Part shown: positions 6,134 through 13,045 of the stretch, in pieces
Numbering within the stretch: the first letter of the stretch is position 1
Layout of the letters: each line of letters starts with the position of its first letter
Source of the DNA: a virus
IMG/VR virus record: IMGVR_UViG_3300028840_002437
Location: 1 to 32,124 of that record
Strand: one strand, 5' to 3'
DNA: 32,124 bases
Program-made: the position numbers and the translations under genes
Notes under the pieces: model-generated
What the model was told of the DNA's origin: nothing
Seen by the model: the letters and a program-made list of their open reading frames with translations, nothing else
Databases searched by the model: none

Positions 6134-6162
6134 AAGAGTATATATAATAAACAAACAAGAAA

Positions 6163-6912
6163 ATGAAAAACGGACAGCAACATATTATTGGATTTGGAGG
6201 ACAGTTCTGGACTCATTGGACTTCATACACTTGGGAAGAATACAGAGCAGATGGGACATCCTTTCAGAGGACAAGTCACACATATTTAAGGAACCTTTCT
6301 CACACACTTGAGGAGGCAGAAGAGGAAATGAAAAGGAGGGGAATTACTGATTATATTATTGATGAGGATTTAAGGGGAGAAAAGTGGACAACTCCAGATT
6401 ATGAGAGAGAGCAGATTGCACCTCATTTATTTTCAATTGGAGAACTGACAAATCAACCAATAATGGAGTCAGACAACTTGAAGTATTTATTTGGTGCATA
6501 TTTCAATGACAGTAATGCAAGAAGGAGAGTGTATGCAAGGAGGAGATTGATTAAACTTGGAGAACTGATCAAGCACCCTCACACTGATGATAATATCAAA
6601 AGGACATATATGTCAACAAAGAGATATAATGCAATTATTGAAAGGGCTGGCAGAAAGCATGGATATTTTTATGAAGATGGTGAAAGAATAGAAATCAAAC
6701 TCAAGGAGGTTGGATCATTCCACTTTGAAACTGTTTACGGTTTCATGTATATAGTGACATACCTTGATGAGACTGACAGAGTATTTAAATATAAGGGGAG
6801 CAATCCTCCTGACATAAGTCTTGATGAGTTTGTTTTGATCAAAGGAACCGTCAAGCATTCAGAATATAAAGGTAAGCAGGACACAATGTTACAAAGAATC
6901 AAAACACTATAA
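6163..6912 (+). CDS. Early protein with C-terminal KGTVK OB-like module
   Basis: The 249-aa protein has an N-terminal aromatic-rich part (1-60), an arginine-rich helical middle (about 105-165, with a R-R-R-V-Y-A-R-R-R-L segment) and a C-terminal beta module (about 185-248) containing D-E-F-V-L-I-K-G-T-V-K-H-S-E-Y-K-G ... T-M-L-Q-R-I-K. That K-G-T-V-K-x-H-x-x-Y-x-G ... T-x-L-x-R pattern recurs at the ends of many phage and plasmid DNA-metabolism proteins and looks like a small OB fold; I know no proven function. It has the same A-rich leader as the gene before it and lies behind the 6104-6133 element. Confidence 0.65.
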   Translation: MKNGQQHIIGFGGQFWTHWTSYTWEEYRADGTSFQRTSHTYLRNLSHTLEEAEEEMKRRGITDYIIDEDLRGEKWTTPDYEREQIAPHLFSIGELTNQPIMESDNLKYLFGAYFNDSNARRRVYARRRLIKLGELIKHPHTDDNIKRTYMSTKRYNAIIERAGRKHGYFYEDGERIEIKLKEVGSFHFETVYGFMYIVTYLDETDRVFKYKGSNPPDISLDEFVLIKGTVKHSEYKGKQDTMLQRIKTL

Positions 6913-6917
6913 ATAAT

Positions 6918-6943
6918 TGGCATGATTATTGCTGTATATATTG
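6918..6943 (+). promoter_or_regulatory. Early promoter-like element TGGCATG...GCTGTATATAT (second copy)
   Basis: This is the second copy of the element at 5839-5864. It starts 6 nt after the stop of the 249-aa gene and ends 22 nt before the start at 6966. The match covers TGGCATG and, 5-6 nt later, TTGCTGTATATAT. Confidence 0.45.
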
Positions 6944-6965
6944 AAAACACTTTAAATAATAAGAT

Positions 6966-7457
6966 ATGAAAACAAAAAAGAACGGACAAAGGGCATTCAA
7001 CAGTCACGACTATGACAAGTATGACTTTCCTGCAAGACAAGCACTCTGGAGTTATATCAGTGGTCTTGGTGACAACTGGACTCTATTATCAATGGAGGAG
7101 GAGTTCTGTGAACCTGACCTGAAGGTCACATGTGGCAATATGCCAATTAATTTTGAAATAGAGGTAAGGAGATGTTTTGACACTTACAAAAAACAGTTAT
7201 ATCATAGTGATCAAGATGCAACCATCACCATCCCTCACAGGAAGTTCCTGAACGGGACACTGAGAAAGACTGACTATTATATTGTAATGAATGAGTCATT
7301 TTCTGAGGCTATTATCATACCAAAGAGAGTCTTCAGGAATTATACATTCAATTTAACAGAGTCGGACTTTGGAGGAAGACTAAAGAAACCAGAACAATTC
7401 ATGAACATTCCAATGTCTGAGTTGTCATATATTGATAATCATATAAAGTTAAAGTAA
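6966..7457 (+). CDS. Hypothetical 163-aa protein, possible PD-(D/E)xK-like fold
   Basis: The protein is soluble. The segment from about 44 to 70 has E-P-D-L-K-V, a short gap, then I-N-F-E-I-E-V-R-R, which resembles the D ... (D/E)-x-(K/E) beta-hairpin core of restriction-endonuclease-like proteins. The order and spacing fit only loosely, and the usual final lysine is not clear, so I do not assign a nuclease function. A later conserved-looking part (about 93-125) has a strand-like T-D-Y-Y-I-V-M-N and a P-K-R-V-F segment, reminiscent of the substrate-side strands of such folds. It has its own promoter-like element and touches the next gene (stop/start at 7457). Confidence 0.6.
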   Translation: MKTKKNGQRAFNSHDYDKYDFPARQALWSYISGLGDNWTLLSMEEEFCEPDLKVTCGNMPINFEIEVRRCFDTYKKQLYHSDQDATITIPHRKFLNGTLRKTDYYIVMNESFSEAIIIPKRVFRNYTFNLTESDFGGRLKKPEQFMNIPMSELSYIDNHIKLK

Positions 7458-7909
7458 TGAAAAGAACAAAGAAACAAGCAGAAGAGTTGAAGTCCAACTT
7501 TTATGAATACCTGAACACTGGAAGTGACAGGATATTCACAAACAAAATTTATCCAGACCTTGTCAGCATCTTCAATGATGCAACAATGTATAAATACAAT
7601 CTAACACATGAAACCCTTGAAGACATCAGACAAGAGGCACTCATTAAGGTTGTGACAAAGGTCACTGTTGAGGCACTTGACAGGGTCAAGAATATTGACA
7701 ACTATCTCTTCAGGATGTTTGACAATTACACAAAGGATTATATCAAGGTGTCAGGAAGATATAAAAAGCATGTCAACAGGGTTGTTGATGGCTATATCAA
7801 GACAGGCAAGGAGTGGAACTCTGGACTCAGTTACAATGAGAATGAATTCCCTCAGTCACCTCATATAATACAGGGAGCAAGCAACCATAAACCTCAGAAG
7901 GATGACTGA
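7457..7909 (+). CDS. Sigma-70 region-2-like protein
   Basis: The 150-aa protein contains a segment that reads like sigma region 2 of small (ECF-type) sigma factors: T-L-E-D-I-R-Q-E-A-L-I-K-V-V (about 53-66, compare the E-D-x-x-Q-E motif of region 2.2) and, after a short loop, N-I-D-N-Y-L-F-R-M-F-D-N-Y-T-K-D-Y-I-K (about 79-97, compare the W-L-x-x-I-A-x-N-x-x-x-D-x-x-R motif of regions 2.3-2.4), then a basic helix. No region 4 follows; the last 40 residues are polar. It may bind core RNA polymerase or -10 DNA and could serve the GTCGTCTATATA sites, but this is inference. The ATG overlaps the stop of the previous gene and the last 8 nt overlap the HNH gene. Confidence 0.5.
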   Translation: MKRTKKQAEELKSNFYEYLNTGSDRIFTNKIYPDLVSIFNDATMYKYNLTHETLEDIRQEALIKVVTKVTVEALDRVKNIDNYLFRMFDNYTKDYIKVSGRYKKHVNRVVDGYIKTGKEWNSGLSYNENEFPQSPHIIQGASNHKPQKDD

Positions 7910-8231
7910 TGGACTCTGGTGGATTAAGGCAGAGAGTAAAGAACTGGAGAGGTTCAGGAGGGCTGTTTATAATTCAAAGGCATGGAAGAATGCAAGAGCA
8001 TATGTCCTTGCATCAAATCCATTTTGTGTCCACTGTGAAAGGGACAAGGGAATCTTGACAAGGGCTGTTGATGTTGACCACATTATCAATCTTGCAGAGA
8101 TCAAGAAGACAGGAAACACAGCACTTGCATTTAGCATTGAGAACCTTCAGGGATTATGCAAGAGTTGTCACAGCAAAAAATCATATAATGAATCATTAAA
8201 TAAAAACAACAATGAAAAGGAGAAAGATTAA
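7902..8231 (+). CDS. HNH endonuclease
   Basis: The 109-aa protein is a compact HNH nuclease. It has the first zinc pair C42-x-x-C45, the catalytic D59-H60 in V-D-V-D-H-I, N81 in I-E-N-L-Q and the second zinc pair C86-x-x-C89 followed by H90. The enzyme nicks or cuts DNA with one metal ion. In HK97-like phages, HNH proteins beside terminase assist packaging cleavage; here it lies in the early region, 6 kb from the terminase, so a role in host-DNA degradation or recombination is equally possible. It overlaps both neighbours (8 nt upstream, 20 nt downstream), which implies coupled translation. Confidence 0.88.
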   Translation: MTDGLWWIKAESKELERFRRAVYNSKAWKNARAYVLASNPFCVHCERDKGILTRAVDVDHIINLAEIKKTGNTALAFSIENLQGLCKSCHSKKSYNESLNKNNNEKEKD

Positions 8232-8499
8232 CAAGAACATTGCACCAGACACAGCAAAGAATATCATTATTGATGATCTGAAGGGAGTGTTTTCAATGGT
8301 GTGTATTGAGAAGGGACTTGTTCCCGTATTTGACTGCATCCCAAAGGGAACATGTGAGGAGACAATTATCTTTGCAACATGTCCAGAGTTTGTCGATGAG
8401 TTTAGCTGTCGTCTATACAGTAGAGAGGCAAAGTTGTCTCAATATCTGGTTTACATAGATGATAAACGTGAATTTTATAAAGACTTTCAAACCATATAA
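8212..8499 (+). CDS. Hypothetical 95-aa early protein
   Basis: The protein starts with a strongly basic stretch (M-K-R-R-K-I-N-K-N) and is otherwise mixed alpha/beta with three to four cysteines; I do not recognise a family. The start overlaps the end of the HNH gene by 20 nt in another frame, which is long but occurs elsewhere in this genome. A one-mismatch copy of the GTCGTCTATATA motif lies inside its coding sequence (8408-8419), where it is read as part of C-R-L-Y-S. It ends 1 nt before the next gene. Confidence 0.6.
   Translation: MKRRKINKNIAPDTAKNIIIDDLKGVFSMVCIEKGLVPVFDCIPKGTCEETIIFATCPEFVDEFSCRLYSREAKLSQYLVYIDDKREFYKDFQTI
8408..8419 (+). promoter_or_regulatory. GTCGTCTATACA, one-mismatch motif copy inside a gene
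   Basis: This plus-strand site matches the late motif at 11 of 12 positions and lies 81 nt before the membrane-protein gene at 8501. It might be a weak internal promoter or might be chance within a coding region. Confidence 0.3.
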
Positions 8500-8500
8500 A

Positions 8501-8761
8501 ATGAATACAGAATTTAAAGAGAAACTCAAGGAACTTGAGGAGGAACAGTCCAAGGGATATGTCCTCACAGTAATTTTAATCTATTATGTATTGATGGCAA
8601 TAGTTTATGCCGTAATATTTTGCACAGTCACAGCAGGTCTGATGCTTGTATTTAACAGTGTCATTGCTGTCATCTTTGCACTTCCGTTTATAACATTTGT
8701 TCAATCTGCTTATGTTGTCGGATTTGTTGCCCTTATTAAATATTTTAAAAACTTAATTTAA
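8501..8761 (+). CDS. Small two-helix membrane protein
   Basis: I chose ATG 8501, one base after the previous stop, rather than the in-frame ATG 8459 inside the upstream gene. The 86-aa protein has a charged start rich in E and K (about 3-18), then two membrane helices (about 20-45 and 48-75) joined by a short turn, with a K-Y-F-K-N end. No family is recognised. Together with the next gene, which has one membrane helix, it forms a small membrane pair expressed early, just before the primase-helicase gene. A role at the host membrane, for example exclusion or replication anchoring, is a guess. Confidence 0.6.
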   Translation: MNTEFKEKLKELEEEQSKGYVLTVILIYYVLMAIVYAVIFCTVTAGLMLVFNSVIAVIFALPFITFVQSAYVVGFVALIKYFKNLI

Positions 8762-8770
8762 CAACGTCTT

Positions 8771-9136
8771 ATGGAACTTTGGTTTGTATTATTAATTGCA
8801 GTGTCTCTCGGTTTATTAGTAGTGTCAATTGTGACAATACCATTTATTAATGATGAAAATGATGAACTTAGAAGAGAGAAAGAGAGGATCATCAGAATAA
8901 TTGATGAGGAACTCGAAAAAAGGAGAATTAGCTTTCATGATGACTTCAGGGGTATTATTGAAAACAAGAAACCAAATGAAGTCAAAGCAAGAGTAAAACC
9001 TGTATGTAAGTGGTGTGGAGAACCTGCAACACATATGGAATACAGAACTTCAGGCAATGTTGTGAGCAGGAACCCTGAATGTGATGAATGCTCGGCACTC
9101 AACACAACATATCTGAGGATCAAACATGACAAGTAA
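8771..9136 (+). CDS. Membrane-anchored zinc-finger protein
   Basis: The 121-aa protein has one N-terminal membrane helix (about 3-25), a charged coiled-coil-like segment (about 28-52, rich in E and R) and a C-terminal treble-clef-like zinc site: C79-x-x-C82 (C-K-W-C-G) and C104-x-x-C107 (C-D-E-C). The C-terminal half resembles short zinc-binding domains of HNH-type or ribbon proteins, but no catalytic histidine pair is present. It is 10 nt downstream of the two-helix membrane protein. I do not know a function. Confidence 0.6.
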   Translation: MELWFVLLIAVSLGLLVVSIVTIPFINDENDELRREKERIIRIIDEELEKRRISFHDDFRGIIENKKPNEVKARVKPVCKWCGEPATHMEYRTSGNVVSRNPECDECSALNTTYLRIKHDK

Positions 9137-9142
9137 AACACA

Positions 9143-9169
9143 GGGAGGAGAATTGAAACACCTCCTCCC
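9143..9169 (+). other. Strong RNA hairpin before primase gene
   Basis: GGGAGGAG (9143-9150) and CTCCTCCC (9162-9169) form a perfect 8-bp stem with an 11-nt loop, 15 nt before the primase-helicase start. There is no T-run, so it is not a standard terminator. It may protect the mRNA end or adjust translation of the primase. Confidence 0.5.
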
Positions 9170-9184
9170 ATTAAACAGATAACA

Positions 9185-11293
9185 ATGAAAGAAATATCAT
9201 TATTTGACAATATAAAGAAGACCACACACCCAACAAAATTAACAGTTGACACGTTTATCAAGTATGTCAAGGAAGGAAAGTGGAGAGATGAGGTTGAGTC
9301 TGTTAGGGAGAAACTAAAGACAGCAACAAACAAGGATGAGAGAGGGAGAGCAAAGTCATCCCTTCCTAATGCAACAATGTCAGGTTACTTTGAGAAGAGG
9401 GGTGCAAAGAATCTTGTCAAGCACTCTGGATATATATTAATTGACATTGATGACATACAAGACAGCATTGACTCTGTGTTCAAACAGCTTAAAAAAGACC
9501 CTTACTCTTATGCAATATTCAAGAGTGTCTCTGGAAATGGACTTGGAGTTGTGGTCAAGATTGACCCTGACAAACATGAGGAGGCATTCAAAGCACTTGA
9601 GGCATATTACTCATTCAGGTATTATATTGAAGTTGACACAGCATGCAAAGACGTGTCAAGGACAAGATATGTCTCATATGACCCTGACACATATATTAAC
9701 AAGAAAGCAGAGGAGTTCAGACAATATATTCCAGACAAGGAGGAAACCAAATCATTTGACAAGGTTGACAATGCCTCACTTTCAGGAGAGGTTCAGAGGG
9801 CTGTTGACTATGTACTTGAGAAGGATATTGATATCACTGACAATTATACTAAGTGGCTGACAGTTGCACTGTCACTGTCCTCAAGTCTCGGTGAAGATGG
9901 GAGAGAGTTCTTCCATCAGTTCTCCTCACTTAACTCTGAGTATGATGAGAAGGTTGCTGATCTAAAATATGACAATTGCTTGCAGACAGGAAATGGTTCT
10001 GTGACAATTGGTTCTCTCTTTCACCTCCTCAGTGAGGTTGGGTTCCAAGTTGATCCCTCAATAAACGGGAAGGGGAACGGAATCAAGAAGGTGATTGACT
10101 ATCTCAACCAGACATATGATATAAGATACAATGAAATAAGCAATGTAATTGAGTGCAGATTGAAGGAGACAGATGATTCATATGAACCAATTAATATTGA
10201 TGATATATATGTCAAACTCAAGCTAAAAAACTATAAAGTCACACTCATTGACCTCAAATCTGTTGTCAGAAGTGAAGAGGTCATCCAAAAATACAATCCA
10301 GTTAGGGAATATTTTGAGGGTCTTGATTGGAATGATGGCAACAACATCGAAGAACTTGCAGCACACTTCAAGACAGATGACAATGAAAGATTCCTGACAC
10401 AGTTAAGAAAGATGCTTGTCAGATCAATTGCATGTGCATTAGAACCAGACACATTCAATAAACATTGCTTAGTCCTCCACTCAACAGGTCAGAATGTTGG
10501 GAAAACTTCATTCTGGAGGTGGCTGTGTCCAGCAGAGTTCAGGCAGAGATATTATTTTGAGGGTCACCTTGATCCTCAGTCCAAAGACTCAATTATGTAC
10601 TTGGGTTCAAGTTTCTTTATTAATCTTGATGAACTTGCCTCAATTGGTAAGGCTGGAATCAATCACCTGAAAGCAATGTTGACTGCAAATGGAACAATGA
10701 TAAGGTTACCCTTCCAGCCTCAGCCACAGTGGATTCAAAGAATTGCAACCTTTGTTGGTTCAACCAATGATGATGACTTCCTCATTGATATAAACAATGT
10801 GAGATGGGTTGTTATTAGGGTTGATGACATTGATTTTGACTACTCTGAATTAGATGTCAATCAAATTTGGGCAGAGGCATATGAAGAGTATAAATGTGGA
10901 TTTGATTACACGTTGAGCAGGGAGGAGATTGAGCAGAATGAAACCATTGCAGATGAGTTTAAGTCCATAAGCACTGAACAAGAACTTATAATGAAGTACT
11001 TTGAAATATCGAGCAAGGAGGATGGTGGAGTGTTTGTCCAGAATGCAGACATTGCATCAATGCTCCAAGACCTTAACCCATCAATCAGGGTTAATATAAA
11101 ATACATTGCAAGTGAGATGAAAAAAGCAAAGTTCTTTAAGTACAAGACCAAGGGAAAATGGGGATATTGGGTGAAGTTCACCGATGATTACAGGGAGGAC
11201 TATGAAAACAGAATTGGTTCAAGGGCATTGCAATTTGAAAAGGAGGCAGGTGTCTCAGAAAATAAGTCAATAAAAATAAACTCACCATTTTAA
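9185..11293 (+). CDS. Primase-helicase (BT4734-N / VirE type)
   Basis: The 702-aa protein joins two parts. The N-terminal part (about 20-180) looks like the BT4734-N/primase-like domain, with a Y-I-L-I-D-I-D-D-I acidic strand (D87, D89), S-G-N-G-L near 116-120 and C-K-D-V-S-R-T-R-Y near 154-162. A linker with a PriCT-like helical segment follows (about 200-290). The C-terminal part (about 370-560) is a VirE/D5-like superfamily 3 helicase with Walker A G435-Q-N-V-G-K-T441, Walker B F-F-I-N-L-D-E-L (477-484), and sensor/arginine residues near 524-540 (G-S-T-N-D-D-D-F-L; N-V-R-W). It should prime and unwind phage DNA at the origin. It is the only replication enzyme visible; the polymerase must come from the host. 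Confidence 0.85.
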   Translation: MKEISLFDNIKKTTHPTKLTVDTFIKYVKEGKWRDEVESVREKLKTATNKDERGRAKSSLPNATMSGYFEKRGAKNLVKHSGYILIDIDDIQDSIDSVFKQLKKDPYSYAIFKSVSGNGLGVVVKIDPDKHEEAFKALEAYYSFRYYIEVDTACKDVSRTRYVSYDPDTYINKKAEEFRQYIPDKEETKSFDKVDNASLSGEVQRAVDYVLEKDIDITDNYTKWLTVALSLSSSLGEDGREFFHQFSSLNSEYDEKVADLKYDNCLQTGNGSVTIGSLFHLLSEVGFQVDPSINGKGNGIKKVIDYLNQTYDIRYNEISNVIECRLKETDDSYEPINIDDIYVKLKLKNYKVTLIDLKSVVRSEEVIQKYNPVREYFEGLDWNDGNNIEELAAHFKTDDNERFLTQLRKMLVRSIACALEPDTFNKHCLVLHSTGQNVGKTSFWRWLCPAEFRQRYYFEGHLDPQSKDSIMYLGSSFFINLDELASIGKAGINHLKAMLTANGTMIRLPFQPQPQWIQRIATFVGSTNDDDFLIDINNVRWVVIRVDDIDFDYSELDVNQIWAEAYEEYKCGFDYTLSREEIEQNETIADEFKSISTEQELIMKYFEISSKEDGGVFVQNADIASMLQDLNPSIRVNIKYIASEMKKAKFFKYKTKGKWGYWVKFTDDYREDYENRIGSRALQFEKEAGVSENKSIKINSPF

Positions 11294-11304
11294 AATACAA
11301 GGAT

Positions 11305-11514
11305 ATGAATACTATATTTAAGAAATATCCCAAGGAATTTTGGGATGATCCAGACATCAGACCGTTAATTGATAGGGAATATTATATCTATTGCAAGTAT
11401 ATTCTTGACATGTCCACATCATGCCACAAGGCAGAGGGTGCATCACATGGAATGAAGAAACTATCTATTGAAATAAGAAAACTCATCAAACAAAAACAGA
11501 AGGAAAATGAATAA
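11305..11514 (+). CDS. Hypothetical 69-aa early protein
   Basis: A small soluble protein with an aromatic first half (F-K-K-Y-P-K-E-F-W-D-D-P, E-Y-Y-I-Y-C-K-Y) and a basic helical C-terminal half ending in K-Q-K-Q-K-E-N-E. No family is recognised. It is 12 nt after the primase-helicase and overlaps the RecB-like nuclease start by 8 nt, so it may be a small partner or regulator of these DNA enzymes. That is inference from position. Confidence 0.6.
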   Translation: MNTIFKKYPKEFWDDPDIRPLIDREYYIYCKYILDMSTSCHKAEGASHGMKKLSIEIRKLIKQKQKENE

Positions 11515-12298
11515 GATACTATTGAACAAAAAGGCTGAACGTGTCCAGATCAGAGACACAAGATACTACACAGCAGACCATGACAAGTTCTTCCCATCGG
11601 TGACAACCGTCTTAAAGATGTGGAGTCCAGAACCACACCTCATTGAGTGGTTTAAGAATAATGGAAGAAACTCTGATATTCTTGTCAGGGAGGCTGGAGA
11701 GAGGGGAACAATTGTTCACAATGCAATTGAAGACCTCGTGAAGGGTGTTAAGTTGAATTATGAGGACATAAACAGACTTGACTGTTGGGAGATGATTGTT
11801 AAGTTCTCTCAGTTTATGGAGGCATATAAACCAACTGTTCAGGCAATTGAAGTCCAAATGGTTGACACTGGACTTGGTGTTGGTGGAACCCTTGACATGA
11901 TATGCACAATTGACGGTGTTGTGTGGCTGATAGACTTTAAGACATCAAACTATTTGTCAGACGTTATGAACATACAACTTGCAGTCTACAAAGAGATGTG
12001 GCAGAATGCATCAGGGATGAAAGTTGATGAGACAGGAATCCTGCACCTCAATGCAAAGACGAGGGGTGTCGTCTATAAAAGTAGGAAGGTTGAAGGAAAG
12101 ACAGTCAAAGAGGTTGACCGTTCAAAGATGCAGGGAAAGGGTTGGCAGGTTGTGCAACCAAAACTGTCACACACAGAACTCATGAAAGATTGGGATAACT
12201 TAAAATCTATTTATGACAGGAGACACCCAACACCTAAACCAGCAGACAGGGAGTTTCCAATGTATATTGAATTAAATAAAGACTCAATATTGAGTTAA
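11507..12298 (+). CDS. PD-(D/E)xK exonuclease, RecB/Cas4-like
   Basis: The 263-aa protein shows the ordered motifs of the RecB-like nuclease family: E65-R-G-T-I-V-H71 with a helix after it, E115 in A-I-E-V-Q, G127-T-L-D130, I-D143-F-K145-T-S and Q157-L-A-V-Y161 with the Q-x-x-x-Y spacing. D130, D143 and K145 should hold the metal-binding centre. No four-cysteine iron-sulfur cluster of the Cas4/AddB kind is visible. The enzyme most likely degrades or resects DNA during replication-linked recombination. It overlaps the preceding small gene by 8 nt and is followed 25 nt later by an SSB-like gene, a common replication-recombination grouping. Confidence 0.82.
   Translation: MNKILLNKKAERVQIRDTRYYTADHDKFFPSVTTVLKMWSPEPHLIEWFKNNGRNSDILVREAGERGTIVHNAIEDLVKGVKLNYEDINRLDCWEMIVKFSQFMEAYKPTVQAIEVQMVDTGLGVGGTLDMICTIDGVVWLIDFKTSNYLSDVMNIQLAVYKEMWQNASGMKVDETGILHLNAKTRGVVYKSRKVEGKTVKEVDRSKMQGKGWQVVQPKLSHTELMKDWDNLKSIYDRRHPTPKPADREFPMYIELNKDSILS
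12068..12079 (+). promoter_or_regulatory. GTCGTCTATAAA, one-mismatch motif copy inside a gene
   Basis: This plus-strand site inside the RecB-like gene matches 11 of 12 motif positions. The next gene starts 244 nt further on. It could be a weak internal promoter for the 12324-12548 gene or chance. Confidence 0.25.
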
Positions 12299-12323
12299 TT
12301 GTATAACGTAAATTTAAAGTATT

Positions 12324-12548
12324 ATGGTAATTGTAGGAAGTATTAATTTGAGCAAGATCGACAAGAACAGATTGTTTGTATCTGAGAAAACTGGTGACAA
12401 GTTTCTTGACGTGGTTATTATTGAGACACCAAACTCAGAGTATAATGACTATATGATTGTTGAATCAATCTCCAAAGAGGAGAGAGATGCAGGAAAGAAG
12501 GGAACTGTTGTTGGAAATGCAAAGAATGCAAGCACTGAACCATTTTAA
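12324..12548 (+). CDS. Small OB/SSB-like early protein
   Basis: The 74-aa protein has the pattern of a compact beta protein: an N-terminal I-x-G-S-I-N-L-S-K-I-D strand-turn, a D-V-V-I-I-E-T middle strand, S-K-E-E-R-D-A-G-K-K-G near the end, and the C-terminal tip T-E-P-F. Similar short proteins, often with an acidic-P-F end like that of single-strand DNA-binding proteins, are common near replication genes of Bacteroidota phages; the N-terminal G-S-I-N-L-S-K-I-D pattern is the one I recall. I infer a single-strand DNA or replisome-binding role. It is the last gene before the 12569-12604 terminator. Confidence 0.5.
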   Translation: MVIVGSINLSKIDKNRLFVSEKTGDKFLDVVIIETPNSEYNDYMIVESISKEERDAGKKGTVVGNAKNASTEPF

Positions 12549-12568
12549 TAATAGTCAGTGAGACTTTG

Positions 12569-12604
12569 AAGGGGTGGTTTTAGATCACCCCTTTATTTTT
12601 TTTT
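12569..12604 (+). terminator. Rho-independent terminator after the SSB-like gene
   Basis: AAGGGGTG (12569-12576) pairs with CACCCCTT (12586-12593) around a 9-nt loop, followed by TATTTTTTTTT. It is one of the clearest terminators of the window and closes the first early transcription unit. Confidence 0.9.
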
Positions 12605-12680
12605 CATTTTTTTAGCCTTGGAATTAGGATTTGTCATTTATTATGACCATCTTAGTACCATGATAAACGATAAAAAAGAC

Positions 12681-12989
12681 ATGAAAAACACACAAAACAC
12701 TGACAATCAGACACTTAGAGTTGGACAAAGGTTTCATTATACAGGTGATATGGCAAACCTTTCAACATTTGGAACAATTACAAAGGTAAGAGAGGACAAA
12801 GGATTTGGAATTTCTTATGATGTTATGTATGACGAACACAGATTTGAAGGTGACACACTCATTGGAGTTGTTGAACACAGGAGTTTCATTTGTGGTGGAG
12901 TTGGACAAAGATTCTTCACTCTGGAGGCATGGAAAGAAGTCCAAAGGAAAGCAAGAGAAAACTTTGCAAAGAAATTTGGCAACCTTTAA
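12681..12989 (+). CDS. Hypothetical 102-aa early protein
   Basis: The beta-rich protein has several Gly-rich turns (V-G-Q-R-F-H-Y-T-G-D, F-G-T-I-T-K-V, G-F-G-I-S-Y-D-V) and looks like a small SH3-like or barrel domain with repeated V-G-Q-R-F segments at the start and end. No family is recognised. Two further in-frame ATGs upstream (12618, 12660) exist; I prefer 12681 because it is nearest the A-rich ATGAAAAAC leader used by other early genes. It follows the 12569-12604 terminator, so it needs a promoter in 12605-12680. Its stop lies in the 12981-13008 regulatory element. Confidence 0.6.
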   Translation: MKNTQNTDNQTLRVGQRFHYTGDMANLSTFGTITKVREDKGFGISYDVMYDEHRFEGDTLIGVVEHRSFICGGVGQRFFTLEAWKEVQRKARENFAKKFGNL

Positions 12990-13008
12990 TGGTTACCTTT
13001 CGTATATA
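12981..13008 (+). promoter_or_regulatory. Early regulatory element (second copy)
   Basis: AACCTTTAATGGTT is followed by ACCTTTCGTATATA, the second copy of the element at 6104-6133. Here the inverted repeat is AACC/GGTT. It spans the stop codon of the gene before it and lies 37 nt before the winged-helix gene at 13046. Confidence 0.5.
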
Positions 13009-13045
13009 TAAAGTATAAACATTAAACAAACTAAAAAACAAGATT

